DNA of 64,000 nt. Origin: a virus. The notes beneath the pieces are model-generated. The model saw only the letters and a list, made by a program, of their open reading frames with translations, was not told where the DNA came from and did no database searches. The stretch's first letter is position 1. Each line of letters starts with the position of its first letter. Made by a program: the position numbers and the translations under genes. This document shows positions 54,498-62,062 of the stretch, in pieces. Location: positions 20,587 through 84,586 of the IMG/VR virus record IMGVR_UViG_3300035145_002457. One strand, 5' to 3'.

Positions 54498-54526
54498 ACT
54501 ATAGCACCTAATAACCTAAAGGTCAA
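54498..54526 (-). promoter_or_regulatory. Sigma70-type promoter for the MoxR gene
   Basis: Minus strand: TTGACC, 17-base spacer, TATAGT, located between the MoxR gene and the preceding gene; its -35 overlaps the last codons of the latter. Confidence 0.75.
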
Positions 54527-54921
54527 CCACTTTTGGATTCTTTTTTCTGTCTTGTTAGAGCTTTTTGGAGACCATATTTACGAACGTCTCCGCTAAAAAG
54601 GCTTAATTCCATTGCCTTTTTTTCATTTGTGACTATAATACCTTTGCGATCTAAATAATATGGACAATCTATAAAGTTATCCATCCAAATCAATGTGTTA
54701 GTAGTAAGTTCAAAATCTATAGGATAAGGTATTTGATATGTTTGTAAGTCAAGTGTTTCTTTTATAAAATCATATCCTGCGTCAGTTAGTCGTAAACCGC
54801 CTGTATCTTTTGACCTTGTGTTTTGCCACCACAAAGGCAGATATTCTTTCACAGACAAATCGTTTACACTTTTGCCTGCTTGTTTAAGAAATACTTTGGT
54901 ATAGGTTTCTTTCCAGTTCAT
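54523..54921 (-). CDS. Unrecognised phage protein (132 aa)
   Basis: Begins MNWKETYTKVFLKQAGKSVN. A segment LRLTDAGYDFIKETL followed by YPIDFELTT resembles a small winged-helix-like domain, and the C-terminus is Lys-rich. No named family. It overlaps the upstream gene by ATGA and is probably read from the late box at 55232. Confidence 0.65.
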   Translation of the reverse strand: MNWKETYTKVFLKQAGKSVNDLSVKEYLPLWWQNTRSKDTGGLRLTDAGYDFIKETLDLQTYQIPYPIDFELTTNTLIWMDNFIDCPYYLDRKGIIVTNEKKAMELSLFSGDVRKYGLQKALTRQKKESKSG

Positions 54922-55205
54922 TCCGTTACAGTTTCACCAGATGTAAGTTTTACAACAGTAAATTTATCTGTGTTAAAAAGATCATTTAATTTGCTTGCTA
55001 AATTATGAGCATGTCCGGGATTAGAAAAACTTGTCTTTTTATATTTCGGTCCAGGATAACTTGTAAGAACATTTGAGCTTTTTAGGTTAAAAGGTGCATT
55101 ATCATAGAATACAGCCCATATTGCTTCTGCTTGTAATACTTGCTCTGCTTTGTATGTTTTTTTATCTATATACTCAACGAGTACAGTTGGTTTAGGTCTA
55201 CTCAT
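54918..55205 (-). CDS. Unrecognised small phage protein (95 aa)
   Basis: A short alpha/beta protein starting MSRPKPTVLVEYIDKKTYKAEQVL and containing SNPGHAHNLASKLNDLF near residues 61-77. No family recognised. AAGGAAC precedes the ATG, and a late-type box stands 26 bases before it. It heads a two-gene unit with the 54523 gene. Confidence 0.65.
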   Translation of the reverse strand: MSRPKPTVLVEYIDKKTYKAEQVLQAEAIWAVFYDNAPFNLKSSNVLTSYPGPKYKKTSFSNPGHAHNLASKLNDLFNTDKFTVVKLTSGETVTE

Positions 55206-55231
55206 ATGCGTTCCTTAGTTAACTACGCATA

Positions 55232-55239
55232 TATTTATC
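55232..55239 (-). promoter_or_regulatory. T4-type late promoter box GATAAATA
   Basis: TATTTATC on the plus strand gives GATAAATA on the minus strand, followed by TATGCGTAGTTAACTAAGGAAC and the ATG at 55205. It sits in the 40-base gap before that gene. Confidence 0.65.
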
Positions 55240-55245
55240 TCTTTT

Positions 55246-55491
55246 TTACCAACTATTTCCACCGTCCATATTGATTTGGACTACTTCATCTGCTCCGCTA
55301 TATTTTTTTGCAAGTATTTCTTCTAAGTTACCATTCAATCTTGTCATTACAATTCCTAATGTAAATGCAAGATTTTTCGCTTGCTGTATATCAAGTTTAA
55401 CTTCTCTCGACCTTCCTGCATCTGCTGTTTTAACTTGAGAAATAAATTGTTGAATAGCGACAGTGTTAATAGGATCATTTTGCGTTGACAC
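55246..55491 (-). CDS. Small helical phage protein, GTG start (81 aa)
   Basis: The frame starts with GTG (no upstream ATG), with GGAG 9 bases ahead. Residues 8-60 are helical (VAIQQFISQVKTADAG, DIQQAKNLAFTLGIVMTRL); the end is acidic with a final Trp. No family recognised. It overlaps the gene upstream by 17 bases. Confidence 0.65.
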   Translation of the reverse strand: MSTQNDPINTVAIQQFISQVKTADAGRSREVKLDIQQAKNLAFTLGIVMTRLNGNLEEILAKKYSGADEVVQINMDGGNSW

Positions 55492-55939
55492 GTGATAACT
55501 CCGATCTCATTTCAAGTTCTGTTTTAAAAGGTCCTCTAAATTCATACCGTTCTAATGTAATTAGTTTAGGACAAAAAGATTTTACCCAACCTTTTTCAAA
55601 ACGTATTGTATAATATCCTGCACAGTACAAACTTTTACTTTTGTCACTTTTAGTAAACAAAGGCAGTCTTTTTCTTACATCATACATACTATTATACGGT
55701 GTACAACTTGTTGGATATTCATGCACTTCATTTGCACTAAAAGTTTCCTTAATTTCTAAACTTTGCCAACTAACTTGACTTTTAAGTGTTTTTTCTATTG
55801 CATGAGTGTTGTCAAAAAATCTACTTCCTTTTGCATCACTCAACATGTATTGTTCATCATTAAAACTAATTGTACCAACACTCTTTCCGTTTTCAGATAC
55901 AATCCAAAATTTGTTTTTTACTATTTCTTTTGCATTCAT
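55475..55939 (-). CDS. Unrecognised phage protein (154 aa)
   Basis: A beta-rich protein: FWIVSENGKSVGTISF, then a Cys-containing central region (PTSCTPYNSMYDVRKRLPLF, YCAGYYTIRFEKGW) and a helical end. The middle CTPYN-MYDVRKRLPLF-K looks conserved in style but I do not recognise a family. It is coupled by ATGA to the RNase H gene, so a replication or DNA metabolism link is possible. Confidence 0.65.
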   Translation of the reverse strand: MNAKEIVKNKFWIVSENGKSVGTISFNDEQYMLSDAKGSRFFDNTHAIEKTLKSQVSWQSLEIKETFSANEVHEYPTSCTPYNSMYDVRKRLPLFTKSDKSKSLYCAGYYTIRFEKGWVKSFCPKLITLERYEFRGPFKTELEMRSELSRVNAK

Positions 55940-56925
55940 ACAGGATACCTCGCTTGTAATGGTTCAGCATACTGTGCCGCATTATCGGATATACGTTGCA
56001 TATCCCACTTAGCACAGAACTTCATTAGGCGCATGCCTACTTGGCTAATATCTTTAGCAATCATATGTTCTTCTACTACATCATTAATTATGCTACGAAT
56101 GTCGCCTGGCTGTGCAGACAAATCACATAATATAACATTACGATTATAATCGTCAAGCACACGATGTTCTTCACCGTTATGATCTACCCAACGTTGAAGC
56201 ATCATATTATTCCAGTTGTAGCCTTTTGTATCTTTATCTGCAAATGCTTCAATAAGGCCTACCTTGTTCTTAGTACCTTTCTTACGCACACCTGGATACG
56301 CAGAGAAAACATTATCACTAGTGTCACCACGCATACACTTTTCAAACAACATAAATTTAGGATCAGGAGCAGGTCTAGGTTCGCCTGTTTTCTTGTCTAT
56401 TACAGGTTTATTTTTCTTATCATCAAAATAACCTTCATGTGTTATAATAGTATTACTTACACCGTTGTATTGTTTTACATTAGGTGCAATTAGTTGTGCA
56501 AAGTCGCCGTCTGTTGAAATAATTACATGATTATCATTAGGATGTGCTTGTATCCAACCTGCAATAAGATCATCTGCTTCAAGCACAGGATGTCGCATCA
56601 TAGTGCAATTTGTTTTATTGCCAATAAAGTCTTTAAATTCGTCAAAGATTTCCCAAAACACTTTGTCTTCTTCTGCCTGTGCAGGTGTCATTGCATCTCG
56701 TGTTTCTTGCCTGTTACGTTTGTAAGGTTCATAAAAGTCCTTACGCCAGCTACGGCCTTCTAAACAGAACACAACATGATCTGCGTCAAAGTCTTGCCAT
56801 GCTTTCTTTACACTGTTTAGTGTAATATGTAGTGCCATTCCAACCTTTGTGTCAAGATCGCCACGTACTACGTGTCTTGCACGAAAGAATGTATTTGCTG
56901 TATCTACTAATATGTATGTACTCAT
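55936..56925 (-). CDS. rnh: T4-type RNase H / 5'-3' exonuclease (329 aa)
   Basis: FEN-1/5'-3' exonuclease plan: ILVDTANTFFRARH with the first metal Asp, YKRNRQETRDAM near 69-80, VLEADDLIAGW and STDGDFAQL with the acidic clusters, and CMRGDTSDNVFSAYPGVRKKG as the helix-hairpin-helix DNA-binding segment. Length is close to the T4 enzyme (305 residues). It removes RNA primers and flaps during lagging-strand synthesis. It lies in the minus-strand nucleotide metabolism block, coupled by ATGA on both sides. Confidence 0.88.
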   Translation of the reverse strand: MSTYILVDTANTFFRARHVVRGDLDTKVGMALHITLNSVKKAWQDFDADHVVFCLEGRSWRKDFYEPYKRNRQETRDAMTPAQAEEDKVFWEIFDEFKDFIGNKTNCTMMRHPVLEADDLIAGWIQAHPNDNHVIISTDGDFAQLIAPNVKQYNGVSNTIITHEGYFDDKKNKPVIDKKTGEPRPAPDPKFMLFEKCMRGDTSDNVFSAYPGVRKKGTKNKVGLIEAFADKDTKGYNWNNMMLQRWVDHNGEEHRVLDDYNRNVILCDLSAQPGDIRSIINDVVEEHMIAKDISQVGMRLMKFCAKWDMQRISDNAAQYAEPLQARYPV

Positions 56926-57308
56926 GATACTGAACTCTTGCCTTTGTCTATTGGTACTACATTAATATAACCCATTTCACGTGCTGTGTCAAGTCCTTGT
57001 TCGCCCAATATCTGCATTGCAATAGTTTTAAACCAAGCATCAACAATATCTTCAGGTTTTTCACCTTGATATCCTGCATCAATTAGTTCTTCTATAAATT
57101 CATTGTTCCAATCGAGTTCAAAGAAACCGTTCTTAATATCATCTGGATTAATTTGCGTATCGAGAACACCTACCCAAGGTTTTCCTGCTAATGTTGCTTC
57201 TTCTTTTTCTTTTGCAAGAATTGCTCTTCTTTTTTCTTCAGTAGTTTCAACGGTTTTTTTTGTTTTAGGTTTTATTCCTACTGCTTTCTTAATTTTATCC
57301 CAATCCAT
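56922..57308 (-). CDS. Unrecognised Lys/Glu-rich protein (128 aa)
   Basis: N-terminal 40 residues are highly charged (AVGIKPKTKKTVETTEEKRRAI, in two short parts); the middle has WVGVLDTQINPDDIKNGFFELDWN and the end INVVPIDKGKSSVS. It looks like a partly disordered phage protein, with no enzymatic motif seen. Its ATG overlaps the stop of the small 57308-57451 gene (TAATG). Confidence 0.65.
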   Translation of the reverse strand: MDWDKIKKAVGIKPKTKKTVETTEEKRRAILAKEKEEATLAGKPWVGVLDTQINPDDIKNGFFELDWNNEFIEELIDAGYQGEKPEDIVDAWFKTIAMQILGEQGLDTAREMGYINVVPIDKGKSSVS

Positions 57309-57451
57309 TACCAGCCTGCCTTTCTAATTCTATCTTGATCGATAGGTGCTTGCATTGCTTGATCAAGTTGTTTTTTACGTTCTTTTTGTTCCAAATCTTT
57401 GAGTCTAATTGGCTCATGTTCGTGATAATCAATATCAAGTTCCCCAGGCAT
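57308..57451 (-). CDS. Small charged protein (47 aa)
   Basis: Short open frame starting MPGELDIDYHEHEPIRLKD and ending RIRKAGW. It overlaps the last 17 bases of the QueE gene and its stop overlaps the next ATG (TAATG), the same coupling used by genes around it. The amino acid composition (Asp, Glu, Lys, Gln, helical) is normal, unlike the out-of-phase extension of the same frame upstream. No function recognised. Confidence 0.55.
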   Translation of the reverse strand: MPGELDIDYHEHEPIRLKDLEQKERKKQLDQAMQAPIDQDRIRKAGW

Positions 57452-58328
57452 TTCCGAATAAGCTGATGTGGAGTCTTGGTGTGAACCGCCAACCTCGCTC
57501 CATACATGCTTCGGCGACTTCTTTAACATTGAGGTTATATTCTTCCGAACGTCCTCCCAACGGCATAAGATAGACTGGACATTCAACTCCGGCTTCTTTG
57601 TATTCTTCAACAGCTCTTGTAACTTCATCAAAGTCGTCATTAGTAGCGACAACAAACTTGAGATAAATGTCACTACCGTCAACAAGGCTATACTCACGAG
57701 CAACTTGAGGCAAGATAGCAGTTTCCCAAGGTTCTCCGCTAACACTAAGTTTTGGGGAACAAGACCACGTGATTGAAAATCTGTCTTGGTCTGTGAGATA
57801 GTTGAAGAAATCATCATGTAAAGTTTGTGTAGTGTTTGTTTCAAATGTAACATTTTTCAAATCCCTCATGCGTGGATGTTCAAATAATTCAATGTAGAGC
57901 TTTTGCCACGCTAACAAAGGCTCGCCACCTGTCATGATCAAGTGTACGTCTTGACCATTATCCATTGTCCATTTTCCTTCTGGAGTAAGTGACAGCAGAT
58001 GTTCAACTACTTCATCTACTTCTGCAAGTTTGTTGAAGTGTTTGAATTCTGGATAGATACTTGCATATGTATCACACCCTGTATGAATGATAGGCAAGTC
58101 TTCAAATTTTTCTGTTGTTTCGTGTACACCAGCATCGATAAGTGCTTTTACTTCTGCATTATATCGATTACCTTCTTTGTGTTGTTGCCAACGATCTTTT
58201 TTAATATCTGTGCCAAAGTTCATGCAACGAAAGTTACAACCGAAGGTGCGTAGAAATACACTAGGTACTCCTACAAATTTGCCTTCGCCTTGTACACTAT
58301 AAAATGCTTCTGAATATCTTAGTTTCAT
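57435..58328 (-). CDS. queE: QueE-like 7-carboxy-7-deazaguanine synthase with shifted third Cys (297 aa)
   Basis: MKLRYSEAFYSVQGEGKFVG with GVPSVFLRTFGCN is the QueE N-terminus; GGEPLL follows later. The radical-SAM motif is C31-x3-C35 but residue 38, where the third Cys belongs, is Phe (CNFRCMNF). A candidate third ligand is C85 in HTGCDTYAS. I recall similar phage QueE proteins. The enzyme contracts carboxy-tetrahydropterin to CDG in preQ0 synthesis. ATG 58328 directly follows the GTP cyclohydrolase gene; the longer frame runs inside that gene. At 297 residues it is longer than bacterial QueE (about 210-250). Confidence 0.8.
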   Translation of the reverse strand: MKLRYSEAFYSVQGEGKFVGVPSVFLRTFGCNFRCMNFGTDIKKDRWQQHKEGNRYNAEVKALIDAGVHETTEKFEDLPIIHTGCDTYASIYPEFKHFNKLAEVDEVVEHLLSLTPEGKWTMDNGQDVHLIMTGGEPLLAWQKLYIELFEHPRMRDLKNVTFETNTTQTLHDDFFNYLTDQDRFSITWSCSPKLSVSGEPWETAILPQVAREYSLVDGSDIYLKFVVATNDDFDEVTRAVEEYKEAGVECPVYLMPLGGRSEEYNLNVKEVAEACMERGWRFTPRLHISLFGNAWGT

Positions 58329-58329
58329 G

Positions 58330-59019
58330 CTATGCTCCACATGCAAACTGTTGTTGCAATTTAATATTATCCATAAATTCTTTTTTAGTACTAGGATCTT
58401 CACCAAAAGCACCACGTAGTACAGTTGTCTGTGTAAGACTGCTGTGTGCGCCAATGCCTCTGTTTTCACAACAACCATGTGTTGCTTGAATGTATACACC
58501 TACATTTTCAGAACCAGTTGCTTTTTGTATTTCATTTGCAATAACATTGTTAAGTTCTTCTTGTAGTGTACCACGTCTAGCACACCATTGTGCAATACGT
58601 GTATACTTACTAAGTCCAATTAATGTATTCGCGGCAATTATGCCAATATATGCTACACCGTTTACTGGTTGATGATGATGCGAACACATACTTTTAAGTT
58701 CGCTTCTTACAACTAACATTCCTTTATAACCATCATCTACATGGTTTGGAAATGCAGTTGCATTGGGCATAGGATCATAACGTCCTGCCATAAGTTCATT
58801 AATGTACATCTTTGCAAGACGCCTACCAGTGTCCATACTGTTAGGATCGTTTACAATATCAATACAAAGGCTTTCAAGGATGCTCTCAAACTTAGGTGTA
58901 AGTTCTTCTATAAGAGCTTCCTTGTCACCTTTTTGCATAACATAAGAAATGTTATCTCCTGCCCAGTAGCGCACTCCTGCATCTTCTAGGCGTTGTTTTA
59001 GTTCAATACTTTTAGTCAT
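58330..59019 (-). CDS. folE: GTP cyclohydrolase I (229 aa)
   Basis: MCSHHHQPV carries the Cys and His zinc ligands and THGCCENRGI the second zinc Cys of FolE; YIGIIAANTLIGLSKYTRI and QEELNNVIANEI are the conserved core helices (GLSKxxRI, Q-E-L). The reaction makes dihydroneopterin triphosphate from GTP, the first step to folate and to 7-deazaguanines. A near-perfect promoter stands upstream and queE follows at one base, so it most likely feeds preQ0 synthesis. Confidence 0.92.
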   Translation of the reverse strand: MTKSIELKQRLEDAGVRYWAGDNISYVMQKGDKEALIEELTPKFESILESLCIDIVNDPNSMDTGRRLAKMYINELMAGRYDPMPNATAFPNHVDDGYKGMLVVRSELKSMCSHHHQPVNGVAYIGIIAANTLIGLSKYTRIAQWCARRGTLQEELNNVIANEIQKATGSENVGVYIQATHGCCENRGIGAHSSLTQTTVLRGAFGEDPSTKKEFMDNIKLQQQFACGA

Positions 59020-59059
59020 TCATATTCTCCGAGTTATAGACGAGGATGTCTATTGTTTT

Positions 59060-59088
59060 AGTATATGCTTTATTTAGGTTTTTGTCAA
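59060..59088 (-). promoter_or_regulatory. Consensus sigma70-type promoter for folE-queE
   Basis: Minus strand: TTGACA, 17-base spacer, TATACT, ending 40 bases before the folE ATG at 59019. It lies in the gap after the 59085 gene and overlaps that gene's last bases. It has the same -35, spacer length and -10 as the promoter at 16656. Confidence 0.85.
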
Positions 59089-59318
59089 CCATTAAGAACA
59101 GTTTTATCATCACCAAAATACTTGTTAAGCATTTCTAAACGATCGTCTGCGGCAGCCATTTTGTTCAATTCTTCAATAACTGCTTCAGTAATATCAGCAT
59201 GTTCGCCGATACCTGCTGGCATAGTTCTATACACTTCGATATTTGCTCTGTGAACTGCTAGTTCGCCTTCCGCTTGTTTACGTGCCGCTTCTAACAATAA
59301 GTCTCCTGCTTTAGCCAT
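59085..59318 (-). CDS. Small helical phage protein (77 aa)
   Basis: Starts MAKAGDLLLEAARKQAEGEL. Almost entirely helical, with ITEAVIEELNKMAAADDRLEML near 43-64. No family recognised. GGAGGAAT before the ATG is a strong Shine-Dalgarno. It overlaps the DNA glycosylase gene by 8 bases. Confidence 0.65.
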   Translation of the reverse strand: MAKAGDLLLEAARKQAEGELAVHRANIEVYRTMPAGIGEHADITEAVIEELNKMAAADDRLEMLNKYFGDDKTVLNG

Positions 59319-59703
59319 AAAATTCCTCCTTAATGTACCTTTGCAATTCGTGATCCCCTACGTTTTCAGGAACCTTCTTTTTATAGAATAGTTCATAACT
59401 ATCAGATCCGTATTTACCTATACCATAAAGATCTGTAGCATCTTCACCATCCCAATCCTCAAACTGTTCGCTCATTCGATACAGTCTTTCTGCTCTTACT
59501 CTACGCATACCTAGAGGAGCAATAACTTCTTCTATTTCATTTTTAGTAGCATGTAATAATGCTTTATGAGTAGGCCATTTAGAAAAGAATTCAGGTAGAA
59601 CAGCTTTTACCTGCTTTCTACCTGTCTGATTCAAACATATGACTCCTACCATATGTTGCCATACATTTTCAACCTGCTGTTGTACCATTAAATCATCACG
59701 CAT
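59311..59703 (-). CDS. MBD4-like DNA glycosylase, HhH-GPD type (130 aa)
   Basis: The C-terminal LYGIGKYGSDSYELF (92-106) and VGDHELQRYIK closely resemble the helix-hairpin-helix and catalytic Asp (D117 here) segments of MBD4-type mismatch glycosylases, which remove T or U opposite G. ICLNQTGRKQVKAVLPEFF is the first helical region. Lys is absent from the bifunctional position, fitting a monofunctional enzyme. ATG 59703 is chosen; the longer frame overlaps the phosphoribosyltransferase gene by more than 50 bases, against 8 with this start. Confidence 0.72.
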   Translation of the reverse strand: MRDDLMVQQQVENVWQHMVGVICLNQTGRKQVKAVLPEFFSKWPTHKALLHATKNEIEEVIAPLGMRRVRAERLYRMSEQFEDWDGEDATDLYGIGKYGSDSYELFYKKKVPENVGDHELQRYIKEEFYG

Positions 59704-60232
59704 ACTCACCAACATTTTCCCAAGGATAAACAAGCCATACATCTTGTTCATTCTTGTTTACTTCGTCACAGTAGTAAGACACTTCATTGAATTCAGAACC
59801 AAGGTTTTCAGTTAGTACAGCAAATCTTACATTGCCACCCCATACATTATTCCATTGTTCATGATCAGGCAAACAACCAGCTGGCCAATCTTGCTTTAGC
59901 CAATTAAATGTTGCGCCGGTATCGTTAATATCATCTACTATAAGAATTTTTTTACCTTGGCCGCCACTATCTTGGCCTGGATAACCTAAAGCATCTTCTG
60001 CCATCCAACTATTAGATTCGTTATCTTCTCCTGGTTCACAGTCACGTAATTTAATTTTAATTGCTTCACAACGTATTCCTGTCATGTTAGAAATAATTGT
60101 TGCAGGTACATTACCACCTCTGGTAATACCTACAATATAATCGGGACGCCAGTTGTCTTTATACATCTGGTTAATAATGCTTACGCACATTTTTTCTACA
60201 TCTTGCCAAGAGTAAAATTTCTTTTTAATCAT
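59696..60232 (-). CDS. Phosphoribosyltransferase (178 aa)
   Basis: The PRPP-binding motif ILIVDDINDTGAT at 96-108 follows the family pattern (hydrophobic stretch, two acidic residues, DTG). YIVGITRGGNVPA at 32-44 is the PPi loop. The tail SYYCDEVNKNEQDVWLVYPWE resembles the Gpt/hypoxanthine type hood. It could salvage a purine or attach ribose-5-phosphate to a modified base; the deazaguanine genes nearby make the second idea attractive but unproven. It overlaps the glycosylase gene by 8 bases. Confidence 0.8.
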   Translation of the reverse strand: MIKKKFYSWQDVEKMCVSIINQMYKDNWRPDYIVGITRGGNVPATIISNMTGIRCEAIKIKLRDCEPGEDNESNSWMAEDALGYPGQDSGGQGKKILIVDDINDTGATFNWLKQDWPAGCLPDHEQWNNVWGGNVRFAVLTENLGSEFNEVSYYCDEVNKNEQDVWLVYPWENVGEYA

Positions 60233-60455
60233 CTTTCTTCCATTCGTCCATTTCGGTTTTTATTTCATCACCTTCTCGATCATTAGCAATTAGGTTTGCT
60301 ATGCTTTGTATGTCATCTAATAATGCTTTACAAGCAATCTTATCATACTCTTTGCCGCTTATTTCGCTGAATTGGTTACGCAATCGGTGTAGTTCGATTG
60401 CTTTGTCTTTCATTAAATTTATGCGTTCGATCAATTGCTCTATAGTGTGTAACAT
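60225..60455 (-). CDS. Small helical protein (76 aa)
   Basis: Starts MLHTIEQLIERINLMKDKAIEL and continues as amphipathic helices with an acidic end (GDEIKTEMDEWKKDD). Coiled-coil pairing is possible. No family recognised. It overlaps both neighbours (TAATG at its start, 8 bases at its end). Confidence 0.6.
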   Translation of the reverse strand: MLHTIEQLIERINLMKDKAIELHRLRNQFSEISGKEYDKIACKALLDDIQSIANLIANDREGDEIKTEMDEWKKDD

Positions 60456-60796
60456 TAAAATGGAATCTCCTCGTCATTTTCGTGATTTCCTTTGTAATCT
60501 TGTTGCACCATTGTGTAAACAGTTTTAAAATTTTCAAATGCTTTTTCTAATGCAGGATAATGTTTACACATCTCTTTTATCTTCCATAAAGAAGGCATGC
60601 CATCAACAAAGTCTACGTTATTATATGTAATTGTATCGTGTTCTGATGACCATGTACTACTATCAAGATTGAGTGTGATGTTTGAATCGTCAGTGTCTAT
60701 TAAACTTGTAATATCAACAGGACTAGTTGTATATGTAACATCATTGTAAGTGCTACTATCTATTGTAAATGTGTAGTCTTTGTCTTCATTCCCCAT
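60455..60796 (-). CDS. Unrecognised acidic protein with SSB-like tail (113 aa)
   Basis: The first 60 residues are beta-rich and Thr/Ser/Asp-rich; the second half is helical (WKIKEMCKHYPALEKAFENF, TVYTMVQQDY). The last residues NDEEIPF resemble the acidic, Phe-ended tail of bacterial SSB (DDDIPF), which recruits repair and replication proteins. No OB-fold is evident. Its ATG lies inside the 3' end of the glycosyltransferase gene. Confidence 0.6.
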   Translation of the reverse strand: MGNEDKDYTFTIDSSTYNDVTYTTSPVDITSLIDTDDSNITLNLDSSTWSSEHDTITYNNVDFVDGMPSLWKIKEMCKHYPALEKAFENFKTVYTMVQQDYKGNHENDEEIPF

Positions 60797-61835
60797 CAGC
60801 GATTACCCTATACAATTTTTTTCCGCTAAAAAAGTTTTTGTTTAATTTTGTAACTTGTTTATTTAGGCTTGGTAAAAAGTCTTCATAATTTTCCATATAT
60901 TCTTCTACTTGTTTTACAACCTTGGTTCTATTATTCATGTAACAATCATAATCCAAAGACCATTCACTTGGATATTTAAATTCAGGCAGTGCCATTTCTG
61001 AGTAACTTAGCCTATCTGGAACCATAGGAATAGCATCTACAAGTGCACCTTCATACCAGCTAATGCCAAGTGTTTCTTGTAAGTTAGCACTAAACACAAG
61101 TTTTGCTTCACCTAGTAAATTATGATATTCATTTTTACTAAGTTCTTGTTCTTGACAAACAATAAAATCATATTGTGGAAGTTGTGTTTTAAGATCTCTA
61201 AATATTTCAACTTGTTTCTCCGGCGCAATACGATGCGGAAATAGGATAAGATCTCTCTTATCCATTCCTTTGTATGATGCAAGACTGTTATGTAAGTATT
61301 CCATAGGCCAACCAACAATATGGTTTTTCGCATCATCAATATTAAAAGCAGATGTAAACAAGTCTACATGGAATTGTGTTGCAAAGAAGTTGTCGTCATA
61401 ACAATCATACATTGATTGTTCAGCATTTCTTACCCAGTCAGCATTACCAATTAGTCTTCCGAGGAAATCTTGTGGATCATAACTACCTGCATGCCACATG
61501 CCGCCAATAATAATATCTGTATTAAGTAGGCTTGCCATGTATTTAAGCTGAATAACAGTAGGATTCCAAGCATCTGTATACAGAAAATAATCACCATCAT
61601 TAATTTTACCTTCGCAAAATAGTGTGGCAATTTGTTGGAGTTGGTTTGACTTATATACATTTGTGCCTCCGAAGTTGAGGAATGCACCTGGTGTAGTGGC
61701 ATGTGGAACTTCTCCTCCGCTGATAACTTTTACTTCTTCGTTTGTAGCTCGTTGCAATTGGTGTGGAAGATGTTCCTTCCACTGTTTGGTATAACGTGTG
61801 TCAACTGCTTCGATATCTACAATATAGATGGTCAT
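60786..61835 (-). CDS. Glycosyltransferase-like protein, GT-B fold (349 aa)
   Basis: Two Rossmann-like halves: an N-terminal part with IYIVDIEAVDTRY and FLYTDAWNP, and a C-terminal part with LILFPHRIAPEKQVEIF (start of domain 2 in GT4-like enzymes) and SANLQETLGISWYEGA, the E-x7-E donor-binding motif. VPDRLSYSEM completes the loop. The cell location is cytoplasmic. In T4-like phages enzymes of this fold may glycosylate modified DNA bases, which the base-modification genes nearby make possible; a glycan acceptor is equally open. Confidence 0.72.
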   Translation of the reverse strand: MTIYIVDIEAVDTRYTKQWKEHLPHQLQRATNEEVKVISGGEVPHATTPGAFLNFGGTNVYKSNQLQQIATLFCEGKINDGDYFLYTDAWNPTVIQLKYMASLLNTDIIIGGMWHAGSYDPQDFLGRLIGNADWVRNAEQSMYDCYDDNFFATQFHVDLFTSAFNIDDAKNHIVGWPMEYLHNSLASYKGMDKRDLILFPHRIAPEKQVEIFRDLKTQLPQYDFIVCQEQELSKNEYHNLLGEAKLVFSANLQETLGISWYEGALVDAIPMVPDRLSYSEMALPEFKYPSEWSLDYDCYMNNRTKVVKQVEEYMENYEDFLPSLNKQVTKLNKNFFSGKKLYRVIADGE

Positions 61836-62047
61836 TAGTTTCTCCGATTATTAAACTTTCTCCCTGCATTGCGAGACTTTGCACGAAGCCAACCTTGGTG
61901 CTTCTGGTAAGCCTCCCAATTGGGATCTTCTTTGTTATACAAAGCCTTTTCGTTAAAGACTTTGCCTTCAAAGCGACAGTAGTCGCGGTAACGGTCCAAG
62001 TCGTTGAATACTTTCGTATACGCTTCACGATTGAATTTGATATCCAT
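61835..62047 (-). CDS. Small basic protein (70 aa)
   Basis: Starts MDIKFNREAYTKVFNDLDRY and ends with a basic tail (LRAKSRNAGRKFNNRRN). Aromatic and charged, no membrane segment. Similar small proteins appear to stand in other marine T4-like phages (recollection). AAGGAAAC lies upstream. Its stop overlaps the glycosyltransferase ATG. The DNA is unusually GC-rich here, which creates long spurious frames on both strands. Confidence 0.65.
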   Translation of the reverse strand: MDIKFNREAYTKVFNDLDRYRDYCRFEGKVFNEKALYNKEDPNWEAYQKHQGWLRAKSRNAGRKFNNRRN

Positions 62048-62062
62048 TTTGTCATTGTTTCC

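Noticed and set aside
57451-57853. Upstream part of the minus-strand frame that ends at 57308
   Set aside because: Beyond codon 47 it overlaps the QueE gene and its translation is Leu/Ser-rich noise; only the 47-residue end was kept as a gene.
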